A stretch of 32,448 nt of DNA from Peptococcaceae bacterium (GCA_017547685.1 JAFYPD010000015.1:1-32448); one strand, 5' to 3'; positions 16,953 through 25,658 are shown, counted from the first letter of the stretch. Notes: generated by a model from the letters alone, not told the origin. Translations and numbers: made by a program.

Positions 16953-17948
16953 TTAAATCAGATTGAGTTCCCGCAGTGCAGCAATAAACACAAACAGGGT
17001 AAAACAGGAAATAACGGATGTGATGACCACAATCTGCCCGGCCAGATGATAATCGGCGTTTTCATTCTGCGCCATAATATAGCCGGAGATAGCCGCCGGG
17101 GAGGCATACATGGTTAAGAGTGATGCCAGTGCCTGGCCTCGGAATCCCAATAATACGGCAGGCGGTAGAAAAATCAGCGGCACAATCAGCACTTTGCCCA
17201 GCACGGTTGCAGTTAAACACGGTACATTGGTGTTTTCCAGCTTTAAGTCCAGGTCAGCACCCAGAATCATAAGGGCAATGGGAATGGTGGTATCACCTAA
17301 ATCACCCAGAGTTTTATTTAAAAAGTCCGGAAACTGAATGCCGCTTACCACATACAGCATCCCCAGAGCGGTTGCTGTAATCAGCGGGTTTTTGGCAATG
17401 CCCATCGCCATTTTGGCAGGATCATGCCGGTTTTCGCCGTTAAAGCGTTCAAACAGATACACAGCCAGCAGGTTAAACATTGGCACAATAATGGCAATCA
17501 GCATGGTGATAGTGGCAATACTCTCGCCAGCATAGATATTTCCAACGATTGGAATGCCCAGAATCACATAGTTGCTGCGGTAAATTCCCTGAATCACCAC
17601 GCTCTGCTGTTCGGGTCTGGCCACAAATTTCGGTACAAGTTTCACCAGAACCATAAATAACAGCAGAATCGTTATGACCGCATAGGCTATCAGATGCCAT
17701 TCAAAGGACTGGCGGAAATCGGTTTCCCGCACGTTGTTGAACAGCATAACGGGCAGCAGACATTTGAAGCACAGCCGGTTCAGGTCACGAATCATGCGGC
17801 GCGGCAGAATGCCGATTTGCTGCAGGAAAGCACCCAGCATAATGGTAAGAAATACCGGCAGCATAACGTTTAAGGATAATAAGATGGATTGCACTAGAAT
17901 CACTTCTCTTAGGTCGAAATTTATAATAAAGAGAAGTCTGTTATTCAT
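16953..17948 (-). CDS. AEC-family transporter (auxin efflux carrier / malate permease type)
   Basis: A 331-residue, strongly hydrophobic protein with about ten membrane segments in two halves, such as LLSLNVMLPVFLTIMLGAFL near the start and LIVPLIFLPPAVLLGF later. The central PIVGNIYAGES and C-terminal LLTMYASPAAISGYIMAQ blocks are typical of AEC carriers (Pfam Mem_trans), which include malate permeases; the substrate is often an organic acid. ATG 17948 has a good AGGAGAGG site five bases upstream and is used here. The first 18 residues are unusual for the family; GTG 17894 with AAGAGAAG eight bases upstream is a plausible alternative. The ATG lies inside the 3' arm of a long-range helix described separately, so expression may be controlled by RNA structure. 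It is downstream of ileS by 185 bp. Confidence 0.88.
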   Translation of the reverse strand: MNNRLLFIINFDLREVILVQSILLSLNVMLPVFLTIMLGAFLQQIGILPRRMIRDLNRLCFKCLLPVMLFNNVRETDFRQSFEWHLIAYAVITILLLFMVLVKLVPKFVARPEQQSVVIQGIYRSNYVILGIPIVGNIYAGESIATITMLIAIIVPMFNLLAVYLFERFNGENRHDPAKMAMGIAKNPLITATALGMLYVVSGIQFPDFLNKTLGDLGDTTIPIALMILGADLDLKLENTNVPCLTATVLGKVLIVPLIFLPPAVLLGFRGQALASLLTMYASPAAISGYIMAQNENADYHLAGQIVVITSVISCFTLFVFIAALRELNLI

Positions 17949-18086
17949 TACCTCTCCTGCTGCGCTCTGGACCGAACACAGAATTTATTTCCCTCGGCCG
18001 GACTCTTTATAGAGTCCACCTCGGCGAAAACAAATTCTGCTTCTGTCCATCCCGATGCAGAATTCGTGTAATGATAACAGACTTCT
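17932..18086 (-). ncRNA. Candidate cis-regulatory RNA that buries the AEC start codon
   Basis: Arms at 18068-18086 and 17932-17951 are complementary over 19-20 nt with a single bulged base and enclose 116 nt. On the minus-strand RNA the 3' arm contains the AUG at 17948-17946 and touches the ribosome site. Inside are a perfect apical hairpin (18000-18006 with 18011-18017, loop of four) and two mutually exclusive helices: 18057-18066 with 18031-18040, or 18032-18039 with 17979-17986. The first of these has a G-U pair that only works on the minus strand. Alternative pairing plus start-codon occlusion looks like a riboswitch or attenuator-type leader. It matches no riboswitch class I know. A small inverted-repeat mobile element is the main alternative. 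Confidence 0.5.
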
Positions 18087-18104
18087 TATGGATGTTTCAG
18101 TTAT

Positions 18105-18132
18105 TCTAATTAAAATATTCTCTAATTAAAAT
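18105..18132. repeat. Short AT-rich direct repeat after ileS
   Basis: The 12-mer TCTAATTAAAAT occurs at 18105-18116 and again at 18121-18132, immediately after the ileS stop. On the minus strand the second-reached copy contains TAGAAT/TTTTAA-like promoter elements at 17-bp spacing, which might start the transporter leader; the match is weak. Confidence 0.45.
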
Positions 18133-18133
18133 C

Positions 18134-20914
18134 TTATTCAGCTTTGCTGGCCATAACGGCTGCGCAGCGTGGGCACAGGCCGTTTTCATCCAGTTCTTCG
18201 GAGTGAATCCAGCAGCGTTCGCATGCTGTGCCGGCAGCTGGAGCGATTTCTACAGCCAGACCTTTTACGTCTTCACTCACATATGCGTCAGCAGGTGCTT
18301 CGCTCATAGGTTTTACAGTTACCTGAGAAACGATGAAGATGGTTGCCAGCTGGTCTGCCATCTGCTGCAGCAGTTCCATGGTTTCGCCTTCCGCATACAG
18401 AATTACCTGGGCGTCTAATGCTTTCCCGATTTCTTTGCTTGCACGTTTTTCTTCCAGTTTTTTGGTTACTTCACCGCGAACCGCCAGGATGTTATCCCAT
18501 TTTGCTTCCAGCGCTTCGTTGATGGCATCGGCATTGACTACAGGCCAGCCGCTCAGCTGGATGCTCAGTTCTTTATCTTCTTTCGGCAGGTATTTCCATA
18601 CTTCTTCAGATGTGAAGGACAGAATCGGGGTCAGTACCTGTGCCAGTGCCACGCAGATTTCGTACAGCGCTGTCTGGCAGGAACGGCGGGCTTTGCTGCC
18701 TGCTTCTTCACAGTACAGACGGTCTTTCACGATATCTACATAGTAAGCACTTAAGTCCACGTTGCAGAAATTGTGTACTGCATGATAAACCACATGGAAT
18801 TCGCAGTCTTCGTAGCCTTTGTTCACTTTTTCCAGCAGTTTATGCAGTTTGAGCATAATCCACTGATCCAGTTCTTCCATGTCTGCTAATGCAACAGCAT
18901 CTGTTTTATAGTTAAAGTCGCTGATATTGCCCAGCAGGTAGCGGAAGGTGTTGCGGATTTTACGGTATGCTTCACTGACCTGTTTCAGGATGCCCTGAGA
19001 TACTGCAATATCGTTGCGGTAGTCGGCGGAGGATACCCACAGGCGCAGAATATCTGCACCCATATCTTTCACAACATCCAGCGGGTCAACACCGTTGCCC
19101 AGAGATTTACTCATTTTGCGGCCCTGTTCGTCTACCAGGAAACCGTGGGTTAATACTGCTTTGTATGGTGCAACACCGTCTACTGCAACGGATGTTAACA
19201 GCGAGGAGTTGAACCAGCCACGATGCTGGTCGGAACCTTCCAGATAGAAGTCGGCCGGAGACTGCAGCTCATCACGCACTTTCAGCACACCTTTATGGCT
19301 GGAGCCGGAATCGAACCATACGTCCATAATATCGGTTTCTTTGCGGAAATGAGCAGCACCGCATTTTGGACAAACCAGACCTTCCGGAATCAGTTCTTCA
19401 GCCGATTTTGCGAACCAGATATCGGTACCATGGTCACGCACCAGTTCCTGCAGATGGGTAATGGTGGCATCGTTTACGATTGGCTCGTTACATTCGGTAC
19501 AATAGAAAATCGGAATCGGCACACCCCAGGTTCTCTGACGGGAAATACACCAGTCGCCACGGTCAGCAACCATGTTGTAAATACGGTCATGGCCCCAGGA
19601 CGGGAAGAATTTTACTTTATCGATTTCATCCAGCGCATTCTGACGGAACCCGTCTACCGATGCGAACCACTGCTCGGTTGCGCGGAACAGGGTTGGATTT
19701 TTACATCTCCAGCAGTGTGGATACTGGTGTTTAATGAATTTCAGTTTTAACAGATAGTTGTTTGCTTCCAGCCACTGACAGATTGCTTTGTTGGCATCAT
19801 CGGTGGACAGGCCTGCAAACTGACCTGCTTCTGCTGTTAATTTGCCCTGGTTGTCCAGCGGAGAGATCACAGGCAGATTATATTTTTTCGCTACGATAAA
19901 GTCGTCAGCACCATGACCAGGCGCAGTGTGTACACAACCGCTGCCGGCTTCCAGTGTTACGTGCTCACCTGTGATAACCAGAGATTCACGGTCCAGGAAC
20001 GGATGCTGACAAACCATTCTTTCCAGCTCCTGACCTTTCCACTGACCCAGTACCTGTGGTTCAATTTCAATGCCGCAGTCAGCCATAAAACTGTCGCGCA
20101 TTTCTTTTGCCACAACATACTTTTCATCGCCGAACTGTAACAGCTGATAGTCATATTCCGGATGAATGGAGATTGCCACATTGCCGGGCAGTGTCCAAGG
20201 GGTGGTTGTCCAGATTACTACGTAAGCGTTATCGATTGCAAATAAGCCTTTGGCATCTTTTACCGGGAATTTTACATAGATAGATGGAGATTTCTTTTCT
20301 GCGTATTCAATTTCTGCTTCTGCCAGTGCAGTTTCGCAGTCCGGGCACCAGTGAACCGGTTTCAGTCCTTTGTAGATATAGCCTTTTTTCGCCATATCGC
20401 CGAATACGCCAATCTGTTCCGCTTCGAATTTAGGGTCCAGGGTAACATATGGATGATCCCAGTCGCCGCGTACACCTAAACGGCGGAACTGTTTTTTCTG
20501 ATTTTCTACGGCATCCAGCGCGAAACCTGCACAGGCCTGACGGAATGCCACTTTATCCACGCCGTGATGGTCTAAGCCCAGCGCTTTGATTGCTTTCAGT
20601 TCGATTGGCAGACCGTGGGTATCCCAGCCTGGCACGTACGGTGCATCATAGCCGGTCATACTGCGATGTTTAATAATAATATCTTTTAATACTTTGTTTA
20701 ATGCATGACCTAAGTGAATATCTCCGTTGGCATATGGAGGGCCGTCATGCAGAATGAATTTCGGATGTCCCGCATTTTTTTCTGCCACTTTGTTATAAAT
20801 GTCGTTGCTGTCCCAGAATTCCAGCATTTCCGGTTCCTTTTTCGGCAGGTTGCCGCGCATCGGGAACTCAGTCTGAGGCAGATTCAGGGTTTTGCCATAA
20901 TCTACTTTTTCCAC
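18134..20914 (-). CDS. ileS: Isoleucyl-tRNA synthetase
   Basis: Charges tRNA-Ile in the cytoplasm and edits mischarged valine. The product is about 926 residues. Class I signatures are seen: the HIGH-type motif GDIHLGHALNK near residue 65, editing-domain motifs WTTTPWTLPGN and HTAPGHGADDF, the GSDQHRGWF block, and KMSKS near residue 601. The C-terminus has a zinc finger, CERCWIHSEE ... CPRC, as in bacterial-type IleRS. I start at GTG 20914, nine bases after GAGGTG, which gives the usual start MEKVDYGKTLNLP; the longer GTG 20926 overlaps that site. It lies 24 bp after divIVA, so there is no room for a T-box directly in front, unlike many Bacillota ileS genes. Confidence 0.97.
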   Translation of the reverse strand: MEKVDYGKTLNLPQTEFPMRGNLPKKEPEMLEFWDSNDIYNKVAEKNAGHPKFILHDGPPYANGDIHLGHALNKVLKDIIIKHRSMTGYDAPYVPGWDTHGLPIELKAIKALGLDHHGVDKVAFRQACAGFALDAVENQKKQFRRLGVRGDWDHPYVTLDPKFEAEQIGVFGDMAKKGYIYKGLKPVHWCPDCETALAEAEIEYAEKKSPSIYVKFPVKDAKGLFAIDNAYVVIWTTTPWTLPGNVAISIHPEYDYQLLQFGDEKYVVAKEMRDSFMADCGIEIEPQVLGQWKGQELERMVCQHPFLDRESLVITGEHVTLEAGSGCVHTAPGHGADDFIVAKKYNLPVISPLDNQGKLTAEAGQFAGLSTDDANKAICQWLEANNYLLKLKFIKHQYPHCWRCKNPTLFRATEQWFASVDGFRQNALDEIDKVKFFPSWGHDRIYNMVADRGDWCISRQRTWGVPIPIFYCTECNEPIVNDATITHLQELVRDHGTDIWFAKSAEELIPEGLVCPKCGAAHFRKETDIMDVWFDSGSSHKGVLKVRDELQSPADFYLEGSDQHRGWFNSSLLTSVAVDGVAPYKAVLTHGFLVDEQGRKMSKSLGNGVDPLDVVKDMGADILRLWVSSADYRNDIAVSQGILKQVSEAYRKIRNTFRYLLGNISDFNYKTDAVALADMEELDQWIMLKLHKLLEKVNKGYEDCEFHVVYHAVHNFCNVDLSAYYVDIVKDRLYCEEAGSKARRSCQTALYEICVALAQVLTPILSFTSEEVWKYLPKEDKELSIQLSGWPVVNADAINEALEAKWDNILAVRGEVTKKLEEKRASKEIGKALDAQVILYAEGETMELLQQMADQLATIFIVSQVTVKPMSEAPADAYVSEDVKGLAVEIAPAAGTACERCWIHSEELDENGLCPRCAAVMASKAE

Positions 20915-20938
20915 GTTTCTGTTCACCTCAAAAAAAAT

Positions 20939-21529
20939 TTAGTTGGTTGTTTCCATGATTTCTTTTAGTTTTACATTGATTTTTGTTTCTTCATTTTCAG
21001 ACAGACTTGGTTCTGCCGCTTTTTCAGCCGGCGCTGCAATGGCTTCTGCCTGTTTCAGATAGCTTGCCACCTCTTCTGTATTGATACCGGCTTCTTCTTT
21101 GTCCAGCATGGCAATCTGATTCTGAAAATATTCTTTCAATGTTTCTTTTGCATCATTGTAGCGATTTGCCAGCATGGTATAATCGTCCAGAACTTTGTTG
21201 TATTTTGCTTCTGTGCCGCCAATGATACGCTGTGCTTCCGCTTCCGCTTCTGCAACAATAGCTGCCGCTCTGGTCTCTGCATCTTTAATCAGCTGGTCAG
21301 CAAACCGCTGTGCAGACACCAGGGTATTGTTCAGGGAAATTTCTTTTTCCCGGTAGCTGTTCATGTTTTCGCTGTAGTTACTCAGCTGCGTTTTCAGAAC
21401 ATCCAGTTCGCGCTGCATTTTTTCGAAGTCCACGATAATCTCATCCAGAAACTGGTCTACTTCTTCCGCATCGTAACCACGCATGGCTTTTTTAAATTCC
21501 TTATTGTGAATGTCCATTGGTTTCAGCAT
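20939..21529 (-). CDS. divIVA: DivIVA-family cell division / polarity protein
   Basis: A 196-residue coiled-coil protein. The N-terminal MLKPMDIHNKEFKKAMRGYD and EEVDQFLDEII are the DivIVA membrane-binding and dimerisation domain; the rest is heptad-rich (Glu/Ala/Gln) with a long central coil and an acidic tail. Such proteins bind negatively curved membrane at poles and septa and recruit partners. I start at ATG 21529, which has GAGGAGG upstream; an in-frame ATG at 21565 adds twelve residues that contain the ribosome site itself. The gene lies between ylmH and ileS, as in many Bacillota. Confidence 0.95.
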   Translation of the reverse strand: MLKPMDIHNKEFKKAMRGYDAEEVDQFLDEIIVDFEKMQRELDVLKTQLSNYSENMNSYREKEISLNNTLVSAQRFADQLIKDAETRAAAIVAEAEAEAQRIIGGTEAKYNKVLDDYTMLANRYNDAKETLKEYFQNQIAMLDKEEAGINTEEVASYLKQAEAIAAPAEKAAEPSLSENEETKINVKLKEIMETTN

Positions 21530-21577
21530 TGGATAAGCCTCCTCTATTGCAATTCTGTATTTCATACTACTGCAAAA

Positions 21578-22342
21578 TTAAATATACTTCAAGATACATA
21601 CCTTCAATTTTCCTTTGCGGGTTTCACCGGACTGCTCACCGATGCGGAGCCGCCCTTTGCCCCGGCAGGAAATCAGGTCATCCTGCTGACAAAGATAATC
21701 GTTCTCTGTCACTTCACTATGGTTTACTTTCACCCGCCCGCTCTGAATCAGCTCCATCGTTTTGGTGCGTGACAGATTCAGCCCATGAGCCAGCAAGGTA
21801 TCCAGCCGCATAGAAGAAACCATAATATGTAGTTCTTTGATATTCTGTTCCGGCGGCTGAAAATCTTCTAAGGAAGTTTCCACCGCGGTCAGCGGAACAT
21901 GCTTTACGCGCAGCTCATTCTGCAGCAGATAATCGGCCACCTCTTCCTCTGCAAACAAGTCAAATCCTGTTTCCCGCACCAGTAAATCACCGAATTTTTC
22001 GCGTCGCAGTCCCAGACCCATAACAGCGCCAAGAAAATCACGATGGTTGACAGACACATAGTCCAGCCTGCCCTGAAACTGAAACAGGCGAATCCCTGCC
22101 ATCTCACAGGCAGGCTCTGTATATTCAGGGAACAGCACCAGCCGTTTCCGCTCGGCACCATCGTAGCCACCGCAAAACAGATAGCGCTGAAATTTGCAGG
22201 AACGTAAATATTCTTCCGCCACTAACTGCAGCCGCGGCTCCAGAAAGTCAGTGATTTCTTCCTGATAGCGCCGTTCCACCCGTTCCAGCCGGTCTTCCAG
22301 CCGGCTGATAAATTGTTTTTCCTCTATGGAGAGCGTCAGCAT
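21578..22342 (-). CDS. ylmH: YlmH-type S4-domain RNA-binding protein
   Basis: A 254-residue protein encoded in the division cluster. The middle has the family block QFQGRLDYVSVNHRDFLGAVMGLGLRREKFGDL. The C-terminal S4 RNA-binding domain spans about residues 180-240, with MRLDTLLAHGLNLSRTK and LIQSGRVKVNH. The family is linked to ribosome-associated quality control and to cell division. ATG 22342 follows AGGAGG. It is 12 bp downstream of yggT and about 48 bp upstream of divIVA. Confidence 0.93.
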   Translation of the reverse strand: MLTLSIEEKQFISRLEDRLERVERRYQEEITDFLEPRLQLVAEEYLRSCKFQRYLFCGGYDGAERKRLVLFPEYTEPACEMAGIRLFQFQGRLDYVSVNHRDFLGAVMGLGLRREKFGDLLVRETGFDLFAEEEVADYLLQNELRVKHVPLTAVETSLEDFQPPEQNIKELHIMVSSMRLDTLLAHGLNLSRTKTMELIQSGRVKVNHSEVTENDYLCQQDDLISCRGKGRLRIGEQSGETRKGKLKVCILKYI

Positions 22343-22354
22343 TCCAACCTCCTG

Positions 22355-22630
22355 TTAAAATAAAATTGCTATCATTCTCATCAGGACGGTATATACAACC
22401 TCAATCAGAACCAGCGCAACAATCGGGGTAAAATCCAGCGGATAACGCAGCGCATCCGGCATGAATCTGCTGCATGGCGCCATTACCAAGTCTGTTATTT
22501 CATAAACATAGCGTAGAATGGAATTGTATGGATTGTGCGGAATAAACGATAAAAAGCACCGAATCACAATCAGCAGATTCATCACAGAAACTGCCGTTTT
22601 CAAAAACAAAGCCAGTAAGCTGTAAATCAT
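22355..22630 (-). CDS. YggT-family small membrane protein
   Basis: A 91-residue protein with two hydrophobic segments, LALFLKTAVSVMNLLIVIRCF and FTPIVALVLIEVVYTVLMRM, joined by a loop with PHNPYNSILRYVYEITD, the YggT signature. The family (YlmG in Bacillus) is part of the ylm division cluster and may help chromosome or envelope organisation; its biochemical role is not known. The start overlaps the proC stop by 4 bp (ATGA), so translation is coupled. Confidence 0.92.
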   Translation of the reverse strand: MIYSLLALFLKTAVSVMNLLIVIRCFLSFIPHNPYNSILRYVYEITDLVMAPCSRFMPDALRYPLDFTPIVALVLIEVVYTVLMRMIAILF

Positions 22631-23442
22631 TTCTTTTCACCAAGCTCCTTTGAACGAAGATATGCCTGCTGTACCGCTTCTATCATAGCACTGCGGACAC
22701 CTTTCGCTTCCATCACACGCAGCCCGCAGATGGTGGTACCGGCAGGGCTGGTCACCTGATCTTTCAGCACCCCCGGATGTTCTCCTGTTTCCAGCAGCAT
22801 CATAGCAGAACCAGCCATGGTTTGCGCTGCCAGCTGATAAGCGGTTGCCCTCGGCAAACCGGCCAGAACAGCACCGTCCGCCATTGCTTCCAGAATCTGA
22901 TACATATAGGCCGGACCACTGCCGCTCACAGCACATACGGCATCCATGTATGTTTCCTCAATGAAAATGGTCTGCCCGACGCTGTTAAAAATGTCAAGCA
23001 CAACCTGTTTCTGTTCTTCCGTTGTGTGTGTGCCAGCGGAAACGCCTGTCATTCCCCAGCCGATTTTGGCCGGTGTATTCGGCATCACCCGGAAAATTGC
23101 CGCATCGCCAAGCTGTGCCTGCAAGGTATCCATGGTAACGCCAGCCATAATAGAAACAACAGCCTGATTTATCTGCGGCTTCACAGCCAGCTGACTGCAA
23201 ACTGTGCCAAAGTGCTGCGGTTTAACTGCTACAATGATATATTGTGCTTCTGCAACAACCTGATTATTGTCAGCGGCAATCTGAATGCCCAGGCTCTGCT
23301 GCAGCTCCTGCAGTTTTTCCATACTGCAGTCCGACATAATAATATCCATGCCGCTGCAAAGCCCCCGTTTTATCATACCGCCGGCAATGGCTGAAGCCAT
23401 AGCCCCTGCACCGATAAACCCAAACCGGTAAACTGTCTGCAT
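22627..23442 (-). CDS. proC: Pyrroline-5-carboxylate reductase
   Basis: Last step of proline synthesis: reduces pyrroline-5-carboxylate with NAD(P)H. The 271-residue product has the Rossmann motif GFIGAGAMASAIAGGM (8-23), AVKPQHF, the MPNTPAKIG block with conserved Asn/Pro, AVSGSGPAYMYQILEAMADG, and the C-terminal DQVTSPAGTTICGLRVME signature. Length is normal. It starts at the ATG that overlaps the sepF stop (TAATG) and ends overlapping yggT. Presence of proC in the ylm cluster is common in Bacillota and does not by itself imply a division role. Confidence 0.96.
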   Translation of the reverse strand: MQTVYRFGFIGAGAMASAIAGGMIKRGLCSGMDIIMSDCSMEKLQELQQSLGIQIAADNNQVVAEAQYIIVAVKPQHFGTVCSQLAVKPQINQAVVSIMAGVTMDTLQAQLGDAAIFRVMPNTPAKIGWGMTGVSAGTHTTEEQKQVVLDIFNSVGQTIFIEETYMDAVCAVSGSGPAYMYQILEAMADGAVLAGLPRATAYQLAAQTMAGSAMMLLETGEHPGVLKDQVTSPAGTTICGLRVMEAKGVRSAMIEAVQQAYLRSKELGEKK

Positions 23443-23966
23443 TAGAAATCACCTCGGCGGTTATACTGGGTAATCCATGCAAAAATTTCTTCATCGGTAT
23501 CAGCCAGGTCATGTTTTAATTCGCTTGCAATGTCAATATTCTGCGGTGCAGCCAGAATAATCCCCTGGCTCACTTTCTGAATGGTACCGTCGATGGCATA
23601 CACTACGCCGCCCACAAAATCAATAATTTTAGCTGCAATGTCAGTATCACAGGATTCAATATTGATGACCACTGCCTTGTGTTCCAGCAGATTATCGGCA
23701 ATTCCCTGTGATTCTTCAAAACGAACCGGTTCCACCAGCACAACACGGGCATTTTCACCACTGTCATGACGACTGCCGGTATACTCACGATTTGGATTGG
23801 TAAAGGAAACAACATTGTTGATTCTCGCTACAGGTTTTGGTTCACTTTTTACCGGCATAGCTGCTTTCTGCGCCGACTGTACCGGTTTCTCCACTACCTC
23901 TTCCTCTTCGATTTCTTCCCGTTCCACGAAACCTAAAACGTCTACAACCTTATCCAGAAATCCCAT
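23442..23966 (-). CDS. sepF: SepF, FtsZ-associated cell division protein
   Basis: A 174-residue protein that anchors FtsZ filaments to the membrane and shapes the septum. The start MGFLDKVVDVLGF is the amphipathic membrane-targeting helix, then comes an acidic linker, and from about residue 85 the SepF core: VLVEPVRFEESQGIADNL, HKAVVINIESCDTDIAAKIIDFVGGVVYAI and KVSQGIILAAP. I start at ATG 23966, eight bases after GGAG; the upstream ATG 23972 is too close to that site. It is 15 bp downstream of yggS and overlaps proC by one base. Confidence 0.95.
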   Translation of the reverse strand: MGFLDKVVDVLGFVEREEIEEEEVVEKPVQSAQKAAMPVKSEPKPVARINNVVSFTNPNREYTGSRHDSGENARVVLVEPVRFEESQGIADNLLEHKAVVINIESCDTDIAAKIIDFVGGVVYAIDGTIQKVSQGIILAAPQNIDIASELKHDLADTDEEIFAWITQYNRRGDF

Positions 23967-23981
23967 TTTCATCTCTCCTTC

Positions 23982-24671
23982 TTACGCAAACATGCTTCTG
24001 CCAACACGAATCATGTTGGCCCCTTCTTCTACTGCCACCTGATAATCGTGGCTCATACCCATCGATAATACTTCCATGTCAATCCCGGGAATCTGTTTTT
24101 CTTTGATTTCCTGGAACAGCTGATACATTTCCCGGAAAATCGGACGAACCTGCTCCGTGTCTTCAAAGAACGGCGCGATGTTCATCAGCCCTCTCACATG
24201 AATACCCGGCATTTTGCTTACCAGTTCCAGAAACGGCAGCACTTCTTCTCTGGCCAGCCCGAATTTGCTTTCCTCGTCAGCAATATTTACCTGCACCAGG
24301 CAGTCCATCGGATGGCCCAGCGCCTGCATGCGCTGATTCAGCTCTTTCGCCAGCGATTCACTTTCCAGCGAATGCACCAGCGCAACTTTATCTGCAATAT
24401 ATTTTACTTTATTGCTCTGCAGATGGCCGATAATATGCCAGGTGGCACCAGGATTGACAGCATCGTATTTATCCATCAGTTCCTGCACTCTGTTCTCGCC
24501 CAGAATCGTCTGTCCGGCTGCCAGCACTTCGTTCAGCTGTTCCGGTGTTCTTGTTTTCGTAACAGCTACAATGGTAACCGGCTGCTCCGGATTTGGACTT
24601 TTCTTTCTGGCTTCCTCCACATTTTTTCGGATTTCTGCAATGTTTTCTGCAATGCTCATGTTCAAGCTCAT
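23982..24671 (-). CDS. YggS/YlmE-type PLP-binding protein (PLP homeostasis)
   Basis: A 229-residue TIM-barrel protein of the PLPBP/YggS family, which buffers pyridoxal phosphate and affects amino and keto acid pools. The PLP lysine is in TIVAVTKTRTPEQL (about residue 38). Other family blocks are LGENRVQELMDKY, WHIIGHLQSNKVKYI, VHSLESESLAKEL, MNIAPFFED and LSMGMSHDYQVAVEEGANMIRVGRSMF. The start is not certain: ATG 24671 abuts AAGGG, TTG 24665 and ATG 24659 are in frame at better distances. It lies 5 bp after the HlyD-like gene. Confidence 0.94.
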   Translation of the reverse strand: MSLNMSIAENIAEIRKNVEEARKKSPNPEQPVTIVAVTKTRTPEQLNEVLAAGQTILGENRVQELMDKYDAVNPGATWHIIGHLQSNKVKYIADKVALVHSLESESLAKELNQRMQALGHPMDCLVQVNIADEESKFGLAREEVLPFLELVSKMPGIHVRGLMNIAPFFEDTEQVRPIFREMYQLFQEIKEKQIPGIDMEVLSMGMSHDYQVAVEEGANMIRVGRSMFA

Positions 24672-24676
24672 CCCTT

Positions 24677-25606
24677 TTAGAATTTTATATTTTCACCTTC
24701 GCGCACCAGATGCGGCGTTGTTACAATCATATCGCCATCTTCCAGCCCGCTCTCAATAATCACTTTCCCGTTTTTCTCCCAGGTTTGTCCTACTGTAACA
24801 GCCTCCCAGAATACAAACCCTTTCTGCAGATAGTACACACCGGTCTGCCCGTCTTTTTCCACCAGGACATCCGGCGACACTGCCACCGCTTTCTGCTGAT
24901 CATACGGAAACTCTATTTTATAAATTCTCTGCTGAAAGACGGTTTCCTTCACGCTGCCAAGCTTTAATTTCAGATAGCGGAAGCCATCAGCCGTGTCTAA
25001 TACTTCAGTAACCGTCGCCTGCATCTGCTCGTTGATATCGGCAAGGCGCACCGGAATTTTCTGGTTTGCCTCCAGCCCGGCGGTATAAGTACTGCGTGCA
25101 ACCGTAACATAAAGATATACATCATCAAAGGTGTTGATTACTTTTGCACGTCCTTCACCAGCTGCCGCATCAGCAATGGTTTTTTTCTGCCCGTTCTGCT
25201 GCTCTGCATAACTGCTTTCCAGATTAGTGCTGCAAATGGTATTCAAATCACTGGTGGATTCCAGCCCATCCAGCTGATACGACACACGTCCGGCAAAGTT
25301 GGTATACGAATAAGCTTCGCCCACTTTAAACACCGCATTGCCTTTGCGAACCCGTTCCCCCTCCTGCACGACAGGCTCAACCGTTCCGTCGGCCTGTGCA
25401 ATCACCAGTGATTCAGAACCGCGCAGTAAGCCGTAACCGGTTTCCACTTGCTCCAGTACAGTGGATTTTACCTCTTCCGTTTGCACCATTGCACTGCGAA
25501 TCTGGTTGCTCGCCAGCGTGAAAACCAGCCAGACAACAATGACCAGCAGAAGAATTTTTACAATATGATCTTTTCGATAAAACCTTCTTGTTTTCTTTGT
25601 TGCCAT
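24677..25606 (-). CDS. HlyD-like membrane-anchored adaptor protein of the ylm cluster
   Basis: A 309-residue protein with one N-terminal membrane span (about residues 15-33, ILLLVIVVWLVFTLA) and a large extracytoplasmic part. The block VIAQADGTVEPVVQEGERVRKGNAVFKV is a lipoyl/barrel-sandwich motif as in HlyD-type adaptors, and the C-terminal VYYLQKGFVFWEAVTVGQTWEKNGKVIIESGLEDGD resembles the membrane-proximal domain. It lacks the long helical hairpin. No export ATPase or permease is next to it, so it is probably not a simple efflux adaptor; comparable genes sit at this position in other Bacillota division clusters. ATG 25606 follows GGAGAAG. Role unknown, perhaps envelope-related. Confidence 0.8.
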   Translation of the reverse strand: MATKKTRRFYRKDHIVKILLLVIVVWLVFTLASNQIRSAMVQTEEVKSTVLEQVETGYGLLRGSESLVIAQADGTVEPVVQEGERVRKGNAVFKVGEAYSYTNFAGRVSYQLDGLESTSDLNTICSTNLESSYAEQQNGQKKTIADAAAGEGRAKVINTFDDVYLYVTVARSTYTAGLEANQKIPVRLADINEQMQATVTEVLDTADGFRYLKLKLGSVKETVFQQRIYKIEFPYDQQKAVAVSPDVLVEKDGQTGVYYLQKGFVFWEAVTVGQTWEKNGKVIIESGLEDGDMIVTTPHLVREGENIKF

Positions 25607-25635
25607 TTTCTTCTCCTGCGCCTAAATTGACTTCT

Positions 25636-25658
25636 ATTATACAACATTTTTGTGTCAA
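25636..25658 (-). promoter_or_regulatory. Promoter-like elements before the division operon, unusual spacing
   Basis: On the minus strand a perfect TATAAT (25636-25641) lies 30 bp upstream of the HlyD-like start, and a perfect TTGACA (25653-25658) lies only 11 bp further up. At the normal 17-bp spacing the -35 would be the poor TGTTCA. The 6-mer ATTGAC/GTCAAT forms a dyad at 25626-25631 and 25654-25659 around the -10, so the TTGACA match may be half of an operator. Confidence 0.5.

Noticed and set aside
22627-23442. proC as a supplier of precursor for the carboxyethylornithine pathway
   Set aside because: It is 13 kb away, in a conserved ylm cluster where proC is commonly found, and its product is proline rather than ornithine.
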